Of a DNA stretch of 64,000 nucleotides, positions 34,191 to 43,357 are shown piece by piece. Under the pieces are notes generated by a model, which made no database searches, was not told the DNA's origin, and saw only the letters and a program-made list of their open reading frames with translations. Source of the DNA: Halostella limicola. Lineage in GTDB: Archaea > Halobacteriota > Halobacteria > Halobacteriales > Natronoarchaeaceae. Location: NCBI RefSeq assembly GCF_003675875.1, contig NZ_RCDI01000002.1, forward strand, positions 560,786 to 624,785, written 5' to 3'. A program made the translations under genes and the position numbers. The first letter of the stretch is position 1. Every line of letters starts with the position of its first letter.

Positions 34191-35024
34191 ATGGCCGACG
34201 ACTCTGGCTCCTTGCGGTCCTCGCTCGCCGACAGAGACTGGCGTTTCGTCAGCGAAGAGTCCCGCTCCGGCGCGATGAACATGGCGCTCGACGAGATCGC
34301 CGCCGAGACGGCGTCGTCCGGGGGGCCCCGGACAGTCCGGGTGTATCGCTGGGACCCGAGTTGCCTCTCGCTCGGCTACCGACAGGACCCGGAGACGGTC
34401 GACTGGGCGTACTGCAAGCGCAAGGGGATAGATGTCGTCCGGCGTCAGACCGGCGGGGGCGGCATCTACCACGACAACGTCGGCGACATCTCCTACAGCG
34501 TCGTCGCGCCGGCCGACGAGCTTCCGGGCGACCTGCTCGACTGCTACTCGCTGCTCTGTGAGCCCGTCGTCGAGGCGTTCCGCCGGATGGGCGTCTTCGC
34601 CGAGTTCGCCGACGAGGACCTGCCGGCGATCCACGAGCCGGCGTGCTACCTCCGGGCGGTCAACCCCGCCCACGACCTGGTCTGTGGCGGCCGCAAGATC
34701 AGCGGCAACGCCCAGTACCACCAGCGCGACGCCGTCATCCAACACGGCTCGCTCAACTTCGACCTCACGATCCCCGACCACCTCGGCGTGTTCTCGAATC
34801 CCGAGACGACCGACGAGGAGTTCGAGGGACGGGTGACGAGCATCACGAACCACGCGGACGTGACCCGGGAGGAGGCCGTCGAGACGCTGGAGGAGTGCCT
34901 CCGCGAGTGGGCCGACGCGCGGACGGGCGGGTGGACAGACCAGGAGATCGACGACGCGCGCCTCCGCGCCGAGCGCAAGTACGAGTCGGAGGCGTGGAAC
35001 CGCCACCGCGACGACCCGACCTGA
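34191..35024 (+). CDS. lipoate-protein ligase A family protein
   Basis: This 277-residue enzyme has '[17 protein letters not shown]' and '[23 protein letters not shown]', the lipoate/adenylate-binding R-R-x-(T)-G-G-G loop, and the catalytic Lys in '[12 protein letters not shown]'. It attaches lipoate or octanoate to E2 and GcvH proteins. Many archaea split this enzyme into LplA and LplB; the single chain here carries a C-terminal extension of about 60 residues that may serve the second part. The 2-oxoacid dehydrogenase E1 pair elsewhere in the window would need a lipoylated E2. ATG 34191 is preferred; upstream in-frame residues are not conserved in character. Confidence 0.9.
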   Translation: MADDSGSLRSSLADRDWRFVSEESRSGAMNMALDEIAAETASSGGPRTVRVYRWDPSCLSLGYRQDPETVDWAYCKRKGIDVVRRQTGGGGIYHDNVGDISYSVVAPADELPGDLLDCYSLLCEPVVEAFRRMGVFAEFADEDLPAIHEPACYLRAVNPAHDLVCGGRKISGNAQYHQRDAVIQHGSLNFDLTIPDHLGVFSNPETTDEEFEGRVTSITNHADVTREEAVETLEECLREWADARTGGWTDQEIDDARLRAERKYESEAWNRHRDDPT

Positions 35025-35097
35025 CCGACCCTACCCCGCCGCCCACCCCGCACCCCGTTCCGAAGTACCTTTGACAGTCCGGTCGCTCTCCGTACAC

Positions 35098-35928
35098 ATG
35101 CGAGTCGGAGCACACGTGTCCATCGCCGGCGGCGTCGACAACGCCGTCGACCGGCAGCGCGACGTCGGCGGGAACTGCGGACAGATCTTCACTCACTCCC
35201 CCCAGGTGTGGCAGGACCCCAACGTCGGGGACGACGAGGCGGCCGCCTTCCGGGACGGCACCGCCGCGAAGCTCGACGGCCCGTGGGTCATCCACTCCTC
35301 GTACCTCGTCAACCTCTGTACGCCCAAGGACGACCTCCGAGAGAAGTCCATCGACGCCATGCAGAAGGAGGTCGACGCCGCGGACAAGCTCGACATCGAG
35401 TTCGTCAACGTCCACCTCGGCGCGCACACCGGCGCGGGCGTCGAGGGCGGCCTCGACAACGCCGCCAGCGCGCTCGACGAACTGGAGATCCCCGATGGCG
35501 TCACCGTCCTCGTCGAGAGCGACGCCGGCAGCGGCACGAAGCTCGGCGGCGACTTCGAGCACCTCGCGGAGGTGCTCGACCGCTCCGAGCAGGACCTCGA
35601 CGTCTGTCTCGACACGGCCCACATGTTCGCCGCGGGCTACGACCTCTCGACCGCGGCGGGCGTCGAGGAGACGGTCGCTGAGTTCGACGACGTGGTCGGC
35701 CTCGAACATCTTCGCTGCATCCACCTCAACGACTCCAAGCACGAGTGCGGCACGAACAAGGACGAGCACGCCCACATCGGCGAAGGCCTCATCGGTGAGG
35801 AGGGGATGCGGACCCTGATCAATCACGACGACTTGGCCGACGTTCCGCTGGTGCTCGAAACCCCGAACGAGGACGGGAAGGGCTTCGAGTGGAACATCGA
35901 GCGCGTGAAGGAGCTGCGGGAAACGTAG
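35098..35928 (+). CDS. nfo: endonuclease IV (AP endonuclease)
   Basis: This 276-residue TIM-barrel AP endonuclease begins '[19 protein letters not shown]'. It carries the metal-binding residues in 'HSSYLVNL', '[12 protein letters not shown]', '[15 protein letters not shown]', '[14 protein letters not shown]', '[10 protein letters not shown]' and 'HAHIGEG', the three-zinc site of the Nfo family. It cleaves 5' to abasic sites in base-excision repair. ATG 35098 corresponds to the canonical start. Seventy-three bases separate it from the lipoate ligase; a common transcript is possible. Confidence 0.96.
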   Translation: MRVGAHVSIAGGVDNAVDRQRDVGGNCGQIFTHSPQVWQDPNVGDDEAAAFRDGTAAKLDGPWVIHSSYLVNLCTPKDDLREKSIDAMQKEVDAADKLDIEFVNVHLGAHTGAGVEGGLDNAASALDELEIPDGVTVLVESDAGSGTKLGGDFEHLAEVLDRSEQDLDVCLDTAHMFAAGYDLSTAAGVEETVAEFDDVVGLEHLRCIHLNDSKHECGTNKDEHAHIGEGLIGEEGMRTLINHDDLADVPLVLETPNEDGKGFEWNIERVKELRET

Positions 35929-35976
35929 ACACCGCGAACCGACCGGCTTTTTTCGCCGTCCCCGCAAACGACGGGC

Positions 35977-36771
35977 GTGCGCCAGTTCACCGAAGAGTAC
36001 CTGCGGCACACGCGCCGCGGGATGTGGGAGAACCGGGCGGCGCTCGACCCCCTCGACCTGGAGGACGCAGAGCGCGTCTTAGACGTCGGCTGCGGCACGG
36101 GGGAACTGAGCCGCGTCCTCGCCGAGGAGTCGCCCGGCGAGGTGGTCGGCCTCGACGCCGATCCGGACCTGCTCGCCGTCGCGGGCGAGCGCGTCCCGGT
36201 CGTGGCGGGCGACGCGACCCGGCTCCCGTTTCCCGACGACGCCTTCGACCTCGTGGTCTGTCAGGCGCTGCTGATCAACCTGCCCGACCCGGCGGCCGCG
36301 GTGAGGGAGTTCGCCCGCGTCTCGCGGGACCGCGTGGCCGCCGTCGAACCCGACAACAGCGCCGTGGCCGTCGAGTCGAGCGTCGAAGGCGAGTCCCGAC
36401 TGGAGGGGCGAGCGCGCCGCGCCTACCTCGACGGCGTCCCGACCGACGTGTCGCTGGGCGGGGCCGGCACGCGACGCGTGTTCGACGAGGTCGGGATCGA
36501 CGACGTAGAGACGCGGCGGTACGACCACGAGCGCACCGTCGCACCACCGTACTCCGAGGCGGCGCTGGCCGACGCGAAGCGCAAGGCGACCGGCGAGGGC
36601 CTCGCCGACGACCGCGAGACGATGCTGTCGGGCGACCTCTCGGCGGATGAGTACGACGACCTGCGGACCGAGTGGCGCGCGATGGGCCGCGACGTCATCG
36701 ACCAGATGCAGGACGAATCGTACCGCCGGACGGAGGTCGTCCCCTTCTTCGTCACCGTCGGGCGGGTCTGA
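35977..36771 (+). CDS. class I SAM-dependent methyltransferase
   Basis: This 264-residue methyltransferase has motif I 'VLDVGCGTGELSRVLAE', 'VVGLDADPDLLAVA' (acidic residue ending beta-2), 'DATRLPFPDDAFDLVVCQALL' (motifs II and III), and a variable C-terminal part. The UbiE/methyltransferase-11 type suggests a small-molecule or quinone-like substrate, unidentified here. Translation appears to begin at GTG 35977; a TATA-like 'CTTTTTT' at about 35946-35952 supports it. It lies between nfo and a glycosyltransferase, all on the plus strand with short gaps. Confidence 0.87.
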   Translation: MRQFTEEYLRHTRRGMWENRAALDPLDLEDAERVLDVGCGTGELSRVLAEESPGEVVGLDADPDLLAVAGERVPVVAGDATRLPFPDDAFDLVVCQALLINLPDPAAAVREFARVSRDRVAAVEPDNSAVAVESSVEGESRLEGRARRAYLDGVPTDVSLGGAGTRRVFDEVGIDDVETRRYDHERTVAPPYSEAALADAKRKATGEGLADDRETMLSGDLSADEYDDLRTEWRAMGRDVIDQMQDESYRRTEVVPFFVTVGRV

Positions 36772-36840
36772 GCGCCTCCGCGACGGCCGCGGCGCTACCG
36801 CGACCTTGAAACCACCGGGGTGTGGAGAGTCGGGTAACGA

Positions 36841-37836
36841 ATGCGCGTGAGCCACTACTTCGAGTGGGAGGACCACATCACCGGCGGGCACGCCCAGTCC
36901 GTGGAGAACCAGCGGACGGTCATGGACGAGCGGGGGATCGAGTACACCACCGACCCCGACCTGTCGGCCGACATCCTCCACCTGAACAACATGGGGCCGC
37001 GGTCGGTCCGGTACGCCCGGAAGGCCCGGAAGCGCGGCGTCCCGGTCGTCGTCCACGCCCACCAGACCGCGGAGGACTTCCGCGAGAGCTTCGCCTTCTC
37101 GAACCTGCTTGCCCGGCCGATGCGGCCGTACCTGGAGTACGCCTACTCGCTCGCGGACCGGCTCGTCTGTCCCTCGGAGCACAACCGCGCGGTGATCGAC
37201 CGGTACACGGGCGTCCCGAAGACCGTCATCAGCAACGGGTTCGACCCCGACATGCTGGAGGGGTACGAGACCCTGCGCGAGGAGTACCGCGAGCGCTACG
37301 ACCTCGACGGCACCGTCGCGTTCATGGTCGGCCACGTCATCGAGCGCAAGGGCCTGCGCTCGTTCGTCGAGACGGCGCGCCGACTGTCCGACACCGACTT
37401 CGTCTGGTTCGGCTACCTCAACCCGACCGGCGGGGGCGCGGTCGACCGCCTGCTCCGGAGCCGCGAGGCGACGAAGATCGTCGAGAGCGCGCCGGAGAAC
37501 TGCACGTTCACGGGGTACGTCGAAGACATCCGCGGCGCGTACGCCGCCGGCGACGTGTTCTTCTTCCCGACGAAAAACGAGAACGAGGGGATGGCGCTGC
37601 TGGAGGCGATGGCCTGCGGCAAGCCGCCGGTCGTCCGCGACATCCCGACGTTCGAGTGGCTGGAGGACGGCGAGCAGTGCCTGAAGGCCGACCGCGACTT
37701 CGCGGCCCCGCTGGAGCGACTGCGGGACCCCGACCTGCGTCGGCGACTGGGCGAGAACGCGGCGTCGACCAGCGAGCGGTTCGAACTCGACCGCGTCGGC
37801 GACGACCTCGTCGCGCTGTACCGCGAACTGGCGTGA
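36841..37836 (+). CDS. GT4-type glycosyltransferase
   Basis: This 331-residue GT-B-fold enzyme begins 'MRVSHYFEWEDHITGGHAQSV' and has a short N-terminal acceptor domain, an 'ISNGFDPDML' linker, and a C-terminal nucleotide-sugar domain with 'NENEGMALLEAMACGKPPVV', the E-x7-E motif of retaining GT4 enzymes. There is no membrane anchor. It likely transfers a sugar to a lipid or glycan precursor; nothing adjacent builds a polysaccharide locus, so the acceptor is unknown. ATG 36841 is the natural start. Confidence 0.9.
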   Translation: MRVSHYFEWEDHITGGHAQSVENQRTVMDERGIEYTTDPDLSADILHLNNMGPRSVRYARKARKRGVPVVVHAHQTAEDFRESFAFSNLLARPMRPYLEYAYSLADRLVCPSEHNRAVIDRYTGVPKTVISNGFDPDMLEGYETLREEYRERYDLDGTVAFMVGHVIERKGLRSFVETARRLSDTDFVWFGYLNPTGGGAVDRLLRSREATKIVESAPENCTFTGYVEDIRGAYAAGDVFFFPTKNENEGMALLEAMACGKPPVVRDIPTFEWLEDGEQCLKADRDFAAPLERLRDPDLRRRLGENAASTSERFELDRVGDDLVALYRELA

Positions 37837-37934
37837 CCGCGCCGCGTAGTTCCTCCGCTTTCGGATAATTTCACCTCATGATGTAAGTTCAGTATAAATA
37901 TGATTTATCCCCGAGAGCGATAGATTTCCCGAGG

Positions 37935-39125
37935 ATGACTGGGGTGTACGCGGTAATCGGGGGAACGGACGACGTGGGGACGACGACGACCGCGGCGGCG
38001 CTGGGGGCGTCGCTCGCGGAGGGACCGCGGCGCGTCGCGGTGATCGACGCCGATCTCGGGAGGTCGACGCTCTCGGGCGCGCTCGGCCTGTCCGTCGACG
38101 GCCCGACGATAGAGTCGGTACTCGGGGGCCGCGCGACGCTGCTCGACGCGACGTACGAGCGGTCGCGGGGTCTCGCGGTAGTGCCCGGTGACCCGGACCG
38201 CAAGCGGTACCGGGACGCGAACCTGCGGATCCTCGCCGACGTGGTCGAGGTCGCCAGGAAGCGCTACGACGCGGTGCTGCTGGACGTCGGCGCGGGCGAC
38301 CGACCGGCGGCCATGGCGTGGGCGGCGCGGGCCGACCGGACTCTCCTCGTGTCGACGCTCGACGAGGAATCGCTGGCGGCGACCGCGCAGGCCCGGCAGG
38401 CGGTCGAGTACGTCGGCACGCCGGTCGCCGGCGTCGTGACGACCCGCGTCGACGCCGGCGGGACGCCCGACCTCGCGGCGATCGAGCGTCGACTCTCCGC
38501 GCCGGTGCTCGCCGCGCTCCCGCGCGACGAGGCGGCGGTCACAAGCGTGGCGGCGGGCGCGCCGGTGATCGAGCACGCGCCCGACAGCCCCACGGCGGCG
38601 GCGTACTGGGAACTCGCGGCGCACCTCGCGGCGGACGACCTGCCGACCGACCCCGTCGTCCCGTCGCCGCTGTCGGACGGATTCGACGACGGGAGGGTCG
38701 TCGATCCGGACGCGTCGACGGCGGCCGCGGACGGAACCGCGAACGAACCGGCCGACGACGCCGCGCCGACCGGGACCGCAGAGGACGACGACGCCTTCGA
38801 CTGGGTCGGCGGCGACGACGCCGATGCGGTGGACGACCACGCCGAGGACAGCGGTGCGGCGGACGACGACGCGGCGGGGCGCACAGTCGGCGGCCCGGAG
38901 GCCGTCGCCACCGCGGCCGACGGTTCCCGGACGGGCGGAACTGATCCGACGGCCGACACTCCCGGAGAAGGTCCCGAATCGACGGGCGACGAGGCCGCCG
39001 CTGACGAGGAGGACGAGGTCGCGGCGGCGTTCAAGGAGACGATGGACCGCGTGCGCGAGGAGCGGGAGGCGGAGCGGGACGACGCCGTCGATGGCGACGG
39101 CCTGCTCGGCCGACTGTTCGACTAG
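37935..39125 (+). CDS. MinD/ParA-like ATPase homolog lacking both signature lysines, with acidic tail
   Basis: This 396-residue protein has a MinD-fold N-terminal domain (1-240): 'VYAVIGGTDDVGTTTTAAAL' stands where MinD has 'KGGVGKTTTxxNLG', so both the signature Lys and the P-loop Lys are replaced by Thr. The switch I 'VIDADLGRSTLSGALG' and Walker B-like 'DAVLLDVGAG' regions remain. Residues from about 245 to 370 are a low-complexity Asp/Ala/Thr-rich tail, ending with a helical 'AAFKETMDRVREEREAE' and 'GLLGRLFD'. Haloarchaeal MinD paralogs position chemotaxis and motility machinery and some have long tails; this one may bind nucleotide weakly or not at all. Two TATA-like boxes precede it (about 37891-37907). 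Overlaps the next convergent gene by 4 bp. Confidence 0.82.
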   Translation: MTGVYAVIGGTDDVGTTTTAAALGASLAEGPRRVAVIDADLGRSTLSGALGLSVDGPTIESVLGGRATLLDATYERSRGLAVVPGDPDRKRYRDANLRILADVVEVARKRYDAVLLDVGAGDRPAAMAWAARADRTLLVSTLDEESLAATAQARQAVEYVGTPVAGVVTTRVDAGGTPDLAAIERRLSAPVLAALPRDEAAVTSVAAGAPVIEHAPDSPTAAAYWELAAHLAADDLPTDPVVPSPLSDGFDDGRVVDPDASTAAADGTANEPADDAAPTGTAEDDDAFDWVGGDDADAVDDHAEDSGAADDDAAGRTVGGPEAVATAADGSRTGGTDPTADTPGEGPESTGDEAAADEEDEVAAAFKETMDRVREEREAERDDAVDGDGLLGRLFD

Positions 39126-39775
39126 ACGACGTCGCCGCGGACCGTCGCGCCCTCCTGCTGCTCGCGCCAGGCGTGGATCTCGGCGGCGGCGGTCTCGGCC
39201 TGCTCGGGTTCGAGGCCGAGCATCTCCAGCGACTCCGACAGCGTCGGGAACGGGAGTTCGCTGTTGCGGAGCTTCTGGAGGGCGTCGTCGCTCCGGGTGC
39301 CGTCGACCCAGAGGCAGGCCCCGCGGGGGTCGAGGATCTCCTCGTAGGCCCCCCGGTCGACCGCGCCGCGCAGCCGCTGCGTGACGTTGTCCTCGAAGCT
39401 CGCGTTGCACACCTCCAGGTGGATCGGTTCGTCGTCGTCGATCAGGTGGGCGGCGAGGCACTTCTCGGGGGCGGCGTGGCCGTTCGGGTTCGCCCGGAGG
39501 TGTTCGGGGTGCTCCTCGGCCCAGTCCGCGCGGACCGACTTGCCGACGCCCCGAACCCCGTGTGACTCGACGAACTCGTCCTCGCGGTCGGCGTCGCCGT
39601 CCAGGAGGATGTCCTTGGTCAGGTAGATGTCGAGGCGGTCGACGGGGTCCAGCCCTAGCGCCACGTCGCCGTACACCCACACCTCGCGAACGGGGACGGG
39701 CATCCGCTCGTTCTCGACGGCGTCGACCAGTGCCTCCACGCGGTCTAAGGCGTCCTCGCGGTCCAGTCCGCTCAT
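39122..39775 (-). CDS. conserved haloarchaeal protein (DUF7095-like)
   Basis: This 217-residue acidic protein includes 'VPVREVWVYGDVALGLDPVDRLDIYLTKD' (about 28-56), which loosely recalls a nucleotidyltransferase G-x-x-A/D-x-D layout but lacks the GS motif. It also has 'AWEEHPEHLRANPNGHAAPEKCLAAHLI'-like central text and a C-terminal helical part. I recall this as the uncharacterised DUF7095 family. No partner is evident. It ends in a 4-bp overlap with the MinD-like gene, convergent. Confidence 0.85.
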   Translation of the reverse strand: MSGLDREDALDRVEALVDAVENERMPVPVREVWVYGDVALGLDPVDRLDIYLTKDILLDGDADREDEFVESHGVRGVGKSVRADWAEEHPEHLRANPNGHAAPEKCLAAHLIDDDEPIHLEVCNASFEDNVTQRLRGAVDRGAYEEILDPRGACLWVDGTRSDDALQKLRNSELPFPTLSESLEMLGLEPEQAETAAAEIHAWREQQEGATVRGDVV

Positions 39776-39882
39776 TGCCGTCCGCTACTCGCCCGACGCG
39801 CAAAACGTCTTCGCGCCGCGGGCGCGACCGCGGGGGCGGGACCACCGGACGGTTTTTGTGAAAACGGAGTGAAAGTAACCCC

Positions 39883-40587
39883 ATGGACCGGCGCACGTTC
39901 GGCGACGACGGCGACGAGGACCTCGTGTTCGTCCTCGGCTGGGGGAACAAGCTGTTTCACGAGAACGTCCGCTGGCTGATCGACCGGCTCGTGGAGGCGG
40001 GCTACCGGGTCCACGCGTTCCGCATCCCGACGACGATCGAGGACTTCCGGAGCGAGTACGTCGAGCCCGTAGCGGAGTTCACCAGCCAGCTCGACGACTA
40101 CCGACTGCTCTCGCACAGCACCGGCGGCCTCATCGCGGCGTACCTCGACGGCGCGGAGCGGCGGGTGTACCTCAGCCCGTTCTGGGGGTTCCCCGAGGGC
40201 CCGCAGGAGCTCCTGTTCGACCTGCTCGCGAAGGTACCGACGAACGCCGAACTCCTCCCGGCGGGGACGACGGACCGGGAGGCGCTCGGCGATCTGGCGA
40301 CCGACCGCCAGTTAGAGACCGGCGCGGACGCCGCCGCGCCGACGTGGATCCGGGAGTGCCTGGAAGCGCAGGAGAACCTGCCGCCGATCGACGACGACGC
40401 CGTCGTGTTCTGTAGCCTGCGCGATCAGGTCGTCAGCACGCGCGCCATCGGCGAGCGCGTGCCGGCAGACCGGGTCGTCCTCTACGACGGCGGGCACGAA
40501 CTGTTCTCCTCGTCGTCGCGCGAGCGACACATCGATACGGTCCTCGCGGCGCTCGACGAGGGCGCGGCCGCCGTCCGCGGCGAATAA
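39883..40587 (+). CDS. alpha/beta hydrolase-fold protein
   Basis: This 234-residue protein has 'LVFVLGWGNKLFHENVRWLI' (strand with oxyanion region), the nucleophile elbow H-S-T-G-G in 'RLLSHSTGGLIAAYL', a late Asp in 'CSLRDQVVS' and a His in 'YDGGHELFSS', completing a Ser-Asp-His triad. It is cytoplasmic and small with little cap, suggesting an esterase or thioesterase-like role; the substrate is unknown. A TTTTTG box precedes ATG 39883 by about 27 bases. It lies 40 bp upstream of ncsA on the same strand. Confidence 0.85.
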   Translation: MDRRTFGDDGDEDLVFVLGWGNKLFHENVRWLIDRLVEAGYRVHAFRIPTTIEDFRSEYVEPVAEFTSQLDDYRLLSHSTGGLIAAYLDGAERRVYLSPFWGFPEGPQELLFDLLAKVPTNAELLPAGTTDREALGDLATDRQLETGADAAAPTWIRECLEAQENLPPIDDDAVVFCSLRDQVVSTRAIGERVPADRVVLYDGGHELFSSSSRERHIDTVLAALDEGAAAVRGE

Positions 40588-40627
40588 GGCGAAACCGTGA
40601 TGGGCGGCGCTCGGCAAGGGTCCGGTG

Positions 40628-41605
40628 ATGGACTGCACCAAGTGCGACCGCGAGGCGGTCATGCACGCGGCCTACTCCGGGTCGCACCTCTGCGAGCACC
40701 ACTTCTGCGAGTCGGTCGAGCGCCGCGTCCGCAGTCGCGTCCGCGAGGACAACCTGCTGCCGCGCTCGGCGACGCCCGACGACCCCGAGACGTGGGTGAT
40801 CGGGCTCTCCGGCGGGAAGGACAGCGTCGTCCTCGCGCAGATCTTGGACGAGACGTTCGCCGAGGACCCCCGCGTCGAGATGATCGCCCTGACCATCCAC
40901 GAGGGGATCGAGGGCTACCGCGACGAGAGCGTCGCCGCCTGCGAGGAACTCGCCGCCGATCTGGACATCCGCCACGAGATCGTGACCTACGAGGACGAGT
41001 TCGACGTACGGATGGACGACGTGGTCGAGAAGGACCCCGAGAACATGGCCGCCTGCGCGTACTGCGGCGTGTTCCGCCGTGACCTCCTCTCCCGGTACGC
41101 CGAGGAGTTCAGCGCGACGAAACTGCTGACCGGCCACAACCTGGACGACGAGGCCCAGACCGCGCTGATGAACTTCTTGGAGGGCGATATCGCCCAGATG
41201 GCCAAGCACTTCGACGCCAGCCTCGGCCCGTTCGGCGACGGTCCGGACGCCCGCGGCGAGCAAGACGAGTTCGTCCCGCGCGCCAAACCCCTACGGGACG
41301 TCCCTGAGAAGGAGGTTGCGCTGTACGCCCACCTGCGGGACCTGCCCGCCCACATCACCGAGTGTCCCCACTCCAGCGAGGCGTACCGCGGCGAGATCCA
41401 GGAGCTCCTGCTCGGCCTGGAGGAGAACCACCCCGGCGCCCGCCACTCGATCATGGCGGGCTACGAGGAGATGGCCGCGATGGCCGCCAGCCACTACGGC
41501 GACGACGGCGACCGCGACCTCGACGAGTGCGTCGAGTGCGGCGCGACGACGACGAGAGAGAAGTGTCGGAAGTGTGCCTTAGTCGAATCGGTGCACGCCG
41601 TTTAG
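40628..41605 (+). CDS. ncsA: tRNA 2-thiolation enzyme NcsA/Ctu1 family
   Basis: This 325-residue PP-loop ATPase is flanked by zinc fingers. The N-terminal finger has C-x2-C and C-x2-H/C residues ('CTKCDREAVMH', 'CEHHFC'), the PP-loop is 'LSGGKDSVVL', the catalytic Cys pair sits in 'ACAYCGVFRRDLL', and a C-terminal finger has 'CVECG' and 'CRKC'. It adenylates U34 of tRNA-Lys/Glu/Gln and, with the ubiquitin-like SAMP2 and UbaA, introduces the 2-thio group. Start is taken at ATG 40628, one codon inside a GTG-ATG pair. The last 23 bp of the gene are duplicated just downstream. Confidence 0.94.
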   Translation: MDCTKCDREAVMHAAYSGSHLCEHHFCESVERRVRSRVREDNLLPRSATPDDPETWVIGLSGGKDSVVLAQILDETFAEDPRVEMIALTIHEGIEGYRDESVAACEELAADLDIRHEIVTYEDEFDVRMDDVVEKDPENMAACAYCGVFRRDLLSRYAEEFSATKLLTGHNLDDEAQTALMNFLEGDIAQMAKHFDASLGPFGDGPDARGEQDEFVPRAKPLRDVPEKEVALYAHLRDLPAHITECPHSSEAYRGEIQELLLGLEENHPGARHSIMAGYEEMAAMAASHYGDDGDRDLDECVECGATTTREKCRKCALVESVHAV

Positions 41606-41660
41606 GGCGTGTCCGTGTGCGAGAGCGCACAGCCTCGGTCGAATCGGTACACGCCGTTTG
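41582..41660. repeat. direct duplication of the ncsA 3' end
   Basis: The 23 bases at 41582-41604 at the end of ncsA recur at 41638-41660 with two mismatches, spacing 56 bp. The second copy is outside the gene and would encode the same last residues, suggesting a small tandem duplication after the stop codon. Confidence 0.7.
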
Positions 41661-41760
41661 AGCACGTCCGACAGACGCGTGTAAGACACGCCGCGTACGC
41701 GCTTCGCTCGGAAGCCGCTACGCTGTCGAACGCCGTACCGCCAAAAGAAAACGAGCGGGT

Positions 41761-42957
41761 CTACCGGATGACGTCGAGGCCGTTGCTCTTCTCGACCTCG
41801 TCGCGTCCGCCGTCGCTCTGCGCGCCGCCGGCTCCGTGGACGTGCTCGTCGCCGAGGTTCTGGCTGGCGTCGAAGCTCGCGTCCTCGACGCCCTCCAGGC
41901 TCTGCCGGGACTTGTTCGCCTGCTTCTGGGTCGTCGGACCGAGCACCTGCGCGCTCTGGACGCCCGTCATGATCGCCATGACGCGCACCTTGCCCTTGTA
42001 GTTCTCCTGGATCCGTGCGCCCCAGATCACGTTCGCGCTCGCTTCGAGGCGCTCGGTGATGTTGTTGGCGATGCCCTCGGCCTCCTTCAGCGTGAGGTCG
42101 GGGCCGCCGGTGATGTGGACGAGCCCGCCGCTCGCGCCACGGTAGTCGACGTCGAGGAGCGGATGGCTCATCGCGTCGTTGACGACTTCGCGGGTCTTGT
42201 TCTTGTCCTGAGTCTCGCCGACGAGCATCACCGCGACGCCGCCCTGGTTCATGATCGTCGTCATGTCCGCGTAGTCCAGGTTGATGAGCGACGGCTGGGT
42301 GATGGTCTCGCTGATTCCCTTGACGGTCTCGGCGATGATCTGGTCCATCACCGAGAACGCCTTCCCGATCGGCAGGTTCGGGACATAGTCGAGCAGCCGG
42401 TTGTTGTCGAGCACGATGATCGAGTCGGCCTCCTCGCGGAGCTTCTCGAGGCCTTCCTCGGCTTTCACCGTGCGGGCGCGTTCGACGTTGAACGGCGTCG
42501 ACACCATGCCGACGACGATGGCGCCTTGTTCGCTCGCGATCTTCGAGACGACGGGTGCGGCGCCCGTACCGGTACCGCCGCCCATGCCCGCGGTGACGAA
42601 CACGAGGTCGGCGTCGCCGAGCACTTCCTTGATGGTCCCCTGAGCCATCTCGGTCGCGCGTTCGCCCATCGACGGGTCGCCGCCCGCGCCGAGGCCATTC
42701 GTGAGCGACTTGCCCACGAGGATCTTCGTGTCGGCCTCGATCATCTTCAGGTGCTGCTTGTCGGTGTTGATAGCGACGGTCTCCGCGCCGTCGACGCCGA
42801 TGTTGTACAGGCGGTTGACGGTGTTGTTGCCCGCGCCGCCCGCGCCGACGATGACGATCCGGGGGTCCCCGAACTCGTCGTCGTCGTCGTCCGCGAGCTC
42901 CATGTCACGCTTCTCCTCCTCCGCGTTCTCCAGCGCGTCCTGAACGATATCCTGCAT
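41761..42957 (-). CDS. ftsZ2: cell division protein FtsZ, FtsZ2 type
   Basis: This 398-residue tubulin homolog has '[19 protein letters not shown]', the GTP signature '[12 protein letters not shown]', '[23 protein letters not shown]' and the T7-loop '[10 protein letters not shown]', so it should polymerise and hydrolyse GTP. The N-terminal acidic extension and C-terminal tail fit FtsZ2, the haloarchaeal paralog required for constriction after FtsZ1 scaffolds the ring. The start lies two bases after the cdrS stop, so it is the second gene of the cdrS-ftsZ2 operon known in haloarchaea. The C-terminal tail (about 345-398) is polar and variable. Confidence 0.96.
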   Translation of the reverse strand: MQDIVQDALENAEEEKRDMELADDDDDEFGDPRIVIVGAGGAGNNTVNRLYNIGVDGAETVAINTDKQHLKMIEADTKILVGKSLTNGLGAGGDPSMGERATEMAQGTIKEVLGDADLVFVTAGMGGGTGTGAAPVVSKIASEQGAIVVGMVSTPFNVERARTVKAEEGLEKLREEADSIIVLDNNRLLDYVPNLPIGKAFSVMDQIIAETVKGISETITQPSLINLDYADMTTIMNQGGVAVMLVGETQDKNKTREVVNDAMSHPLLDVDYRGASGGLVHITGGPDLTLKEAEGIANNITERLEASANVIWGARIQENYKGKVRVMAIMTGVQSAQVLGPTTQKQANKSRQSLEGVEDASFDASQNLGDEHVHGAGGAQSDGGRDEVEKSNGLDVIR

Positions 42958-42959
42958 TG

Positions 42960-43139
42960 TTACACCTTCGCCCAGGTGCGCTTGCCGGAGCTCTCCTGGG
43001 AACTCTCGCTCTGCTCGTTGATCATTTCGCGGACGGCCGACCGGATCGCCTCGCTCCGGTTCGGGAACTCGCCCGTCTCGACCAGCTGTTCAACTTCGTC
43101 GATCTGCTGTTTCGGGATTCGCAGTGTCACACGCTCCAT
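42960..43139 (-). CDS. cdrS: ribbon-helix-helix regulator CdrS
   Basis: This 59-residue protein begins '[20 protein letters not shown]' with the DNA-contacting beta strand, then '[15 protein letters not shown]', the second RHH helix, and a short polar tail ending 'KRTWAKV'. It sits directly upstream of ftsZ2 with a two-base gap. CdrS is the short RHH regulator shown in haloarchaea to control ftsZ2 and cell division. Palindromic GTAAGAC boxes upstream are candidate binding sites. ATG 43139 follows a GGGGAAGT ribosome-binding-like stretch. Confidence 0.95.
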   Translation of the reverse strand: MERVTLRIPKQQIDEVEQLVETGEFPNRSEAIRSAVREMINEQSESSQESSGKRTWAKV

Positions 43140-43157
43140 ATTTTACTTCCCCTTTGG

Positions 43158-43164
43158 GTAAGAC
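43158..43164 (+). promoter_or_regulatory. GTAAGAC box, cdrS core promoter
   Basis: A single GTAAGAC half-site 19-25 bases upstream of the cdrS start, overlapping where a leaderless core promoter would lie. A matching inverted copy is at 43195-43201, and a full palindrome of the same unit at 43252-43269. Confidence 0.5.
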
Positions 43165-43194
43165 GGACGCGCATGAGTTCCTCACACGCGCGGT

Positions 43195-43201
43195 GTCTTA
43201 C
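43195..43201 (-). promoter_or_regulatory. GTCTTAC box in GGTGTCTTACACC palindrome
   Basis: An inverted GTAAGAC unit in the near-palindrome GGTGTCTTACACC (43192-43204), about 56-68 bases upstream of cdrS. Part of a four-site group of the same 7-mer upstream of the operon. Confidence 0.55.
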
Positions 43202-43251
43202 ACCACGGAACCCCTGTACGGGGCACCGATCCGTCCACATCTCCCCGTCGT

Positions 43252-43269
43252 GTAAGACGACCGTCTTAC
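43252..43269. promoter_or_regulatory. 18-bp palindrome GTAAGACGACCGTCTTAC upstream of cdrS-ftsZ2
   Basis: Two 7-bp arms (43252-43258 and 43263-43269) with a 4-base spacer form an exact inverted repeat 113-130 bases upstream of the cdrS start. RHH dimers bind such paired half-sites; the likely binder is CdrL or CdrS. Confidence 0.7.
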
Positions 43270-43357
43270 GCGAGTCTACACAGCATGGCATTTGTAATAA
43301 AAGTACCGACCAGTGTAGGACAGTGTCCGCAAACGGGCGTTTCGAGCCCTGTATTCC

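Noticed and set aside
41678-41690. GTAAGAC unit downstream of ncsA as a further CdrL site
   Set aside because: A single 7-mer between the ends of two convergent genes can arise by chance; not listed as a regulatory site.
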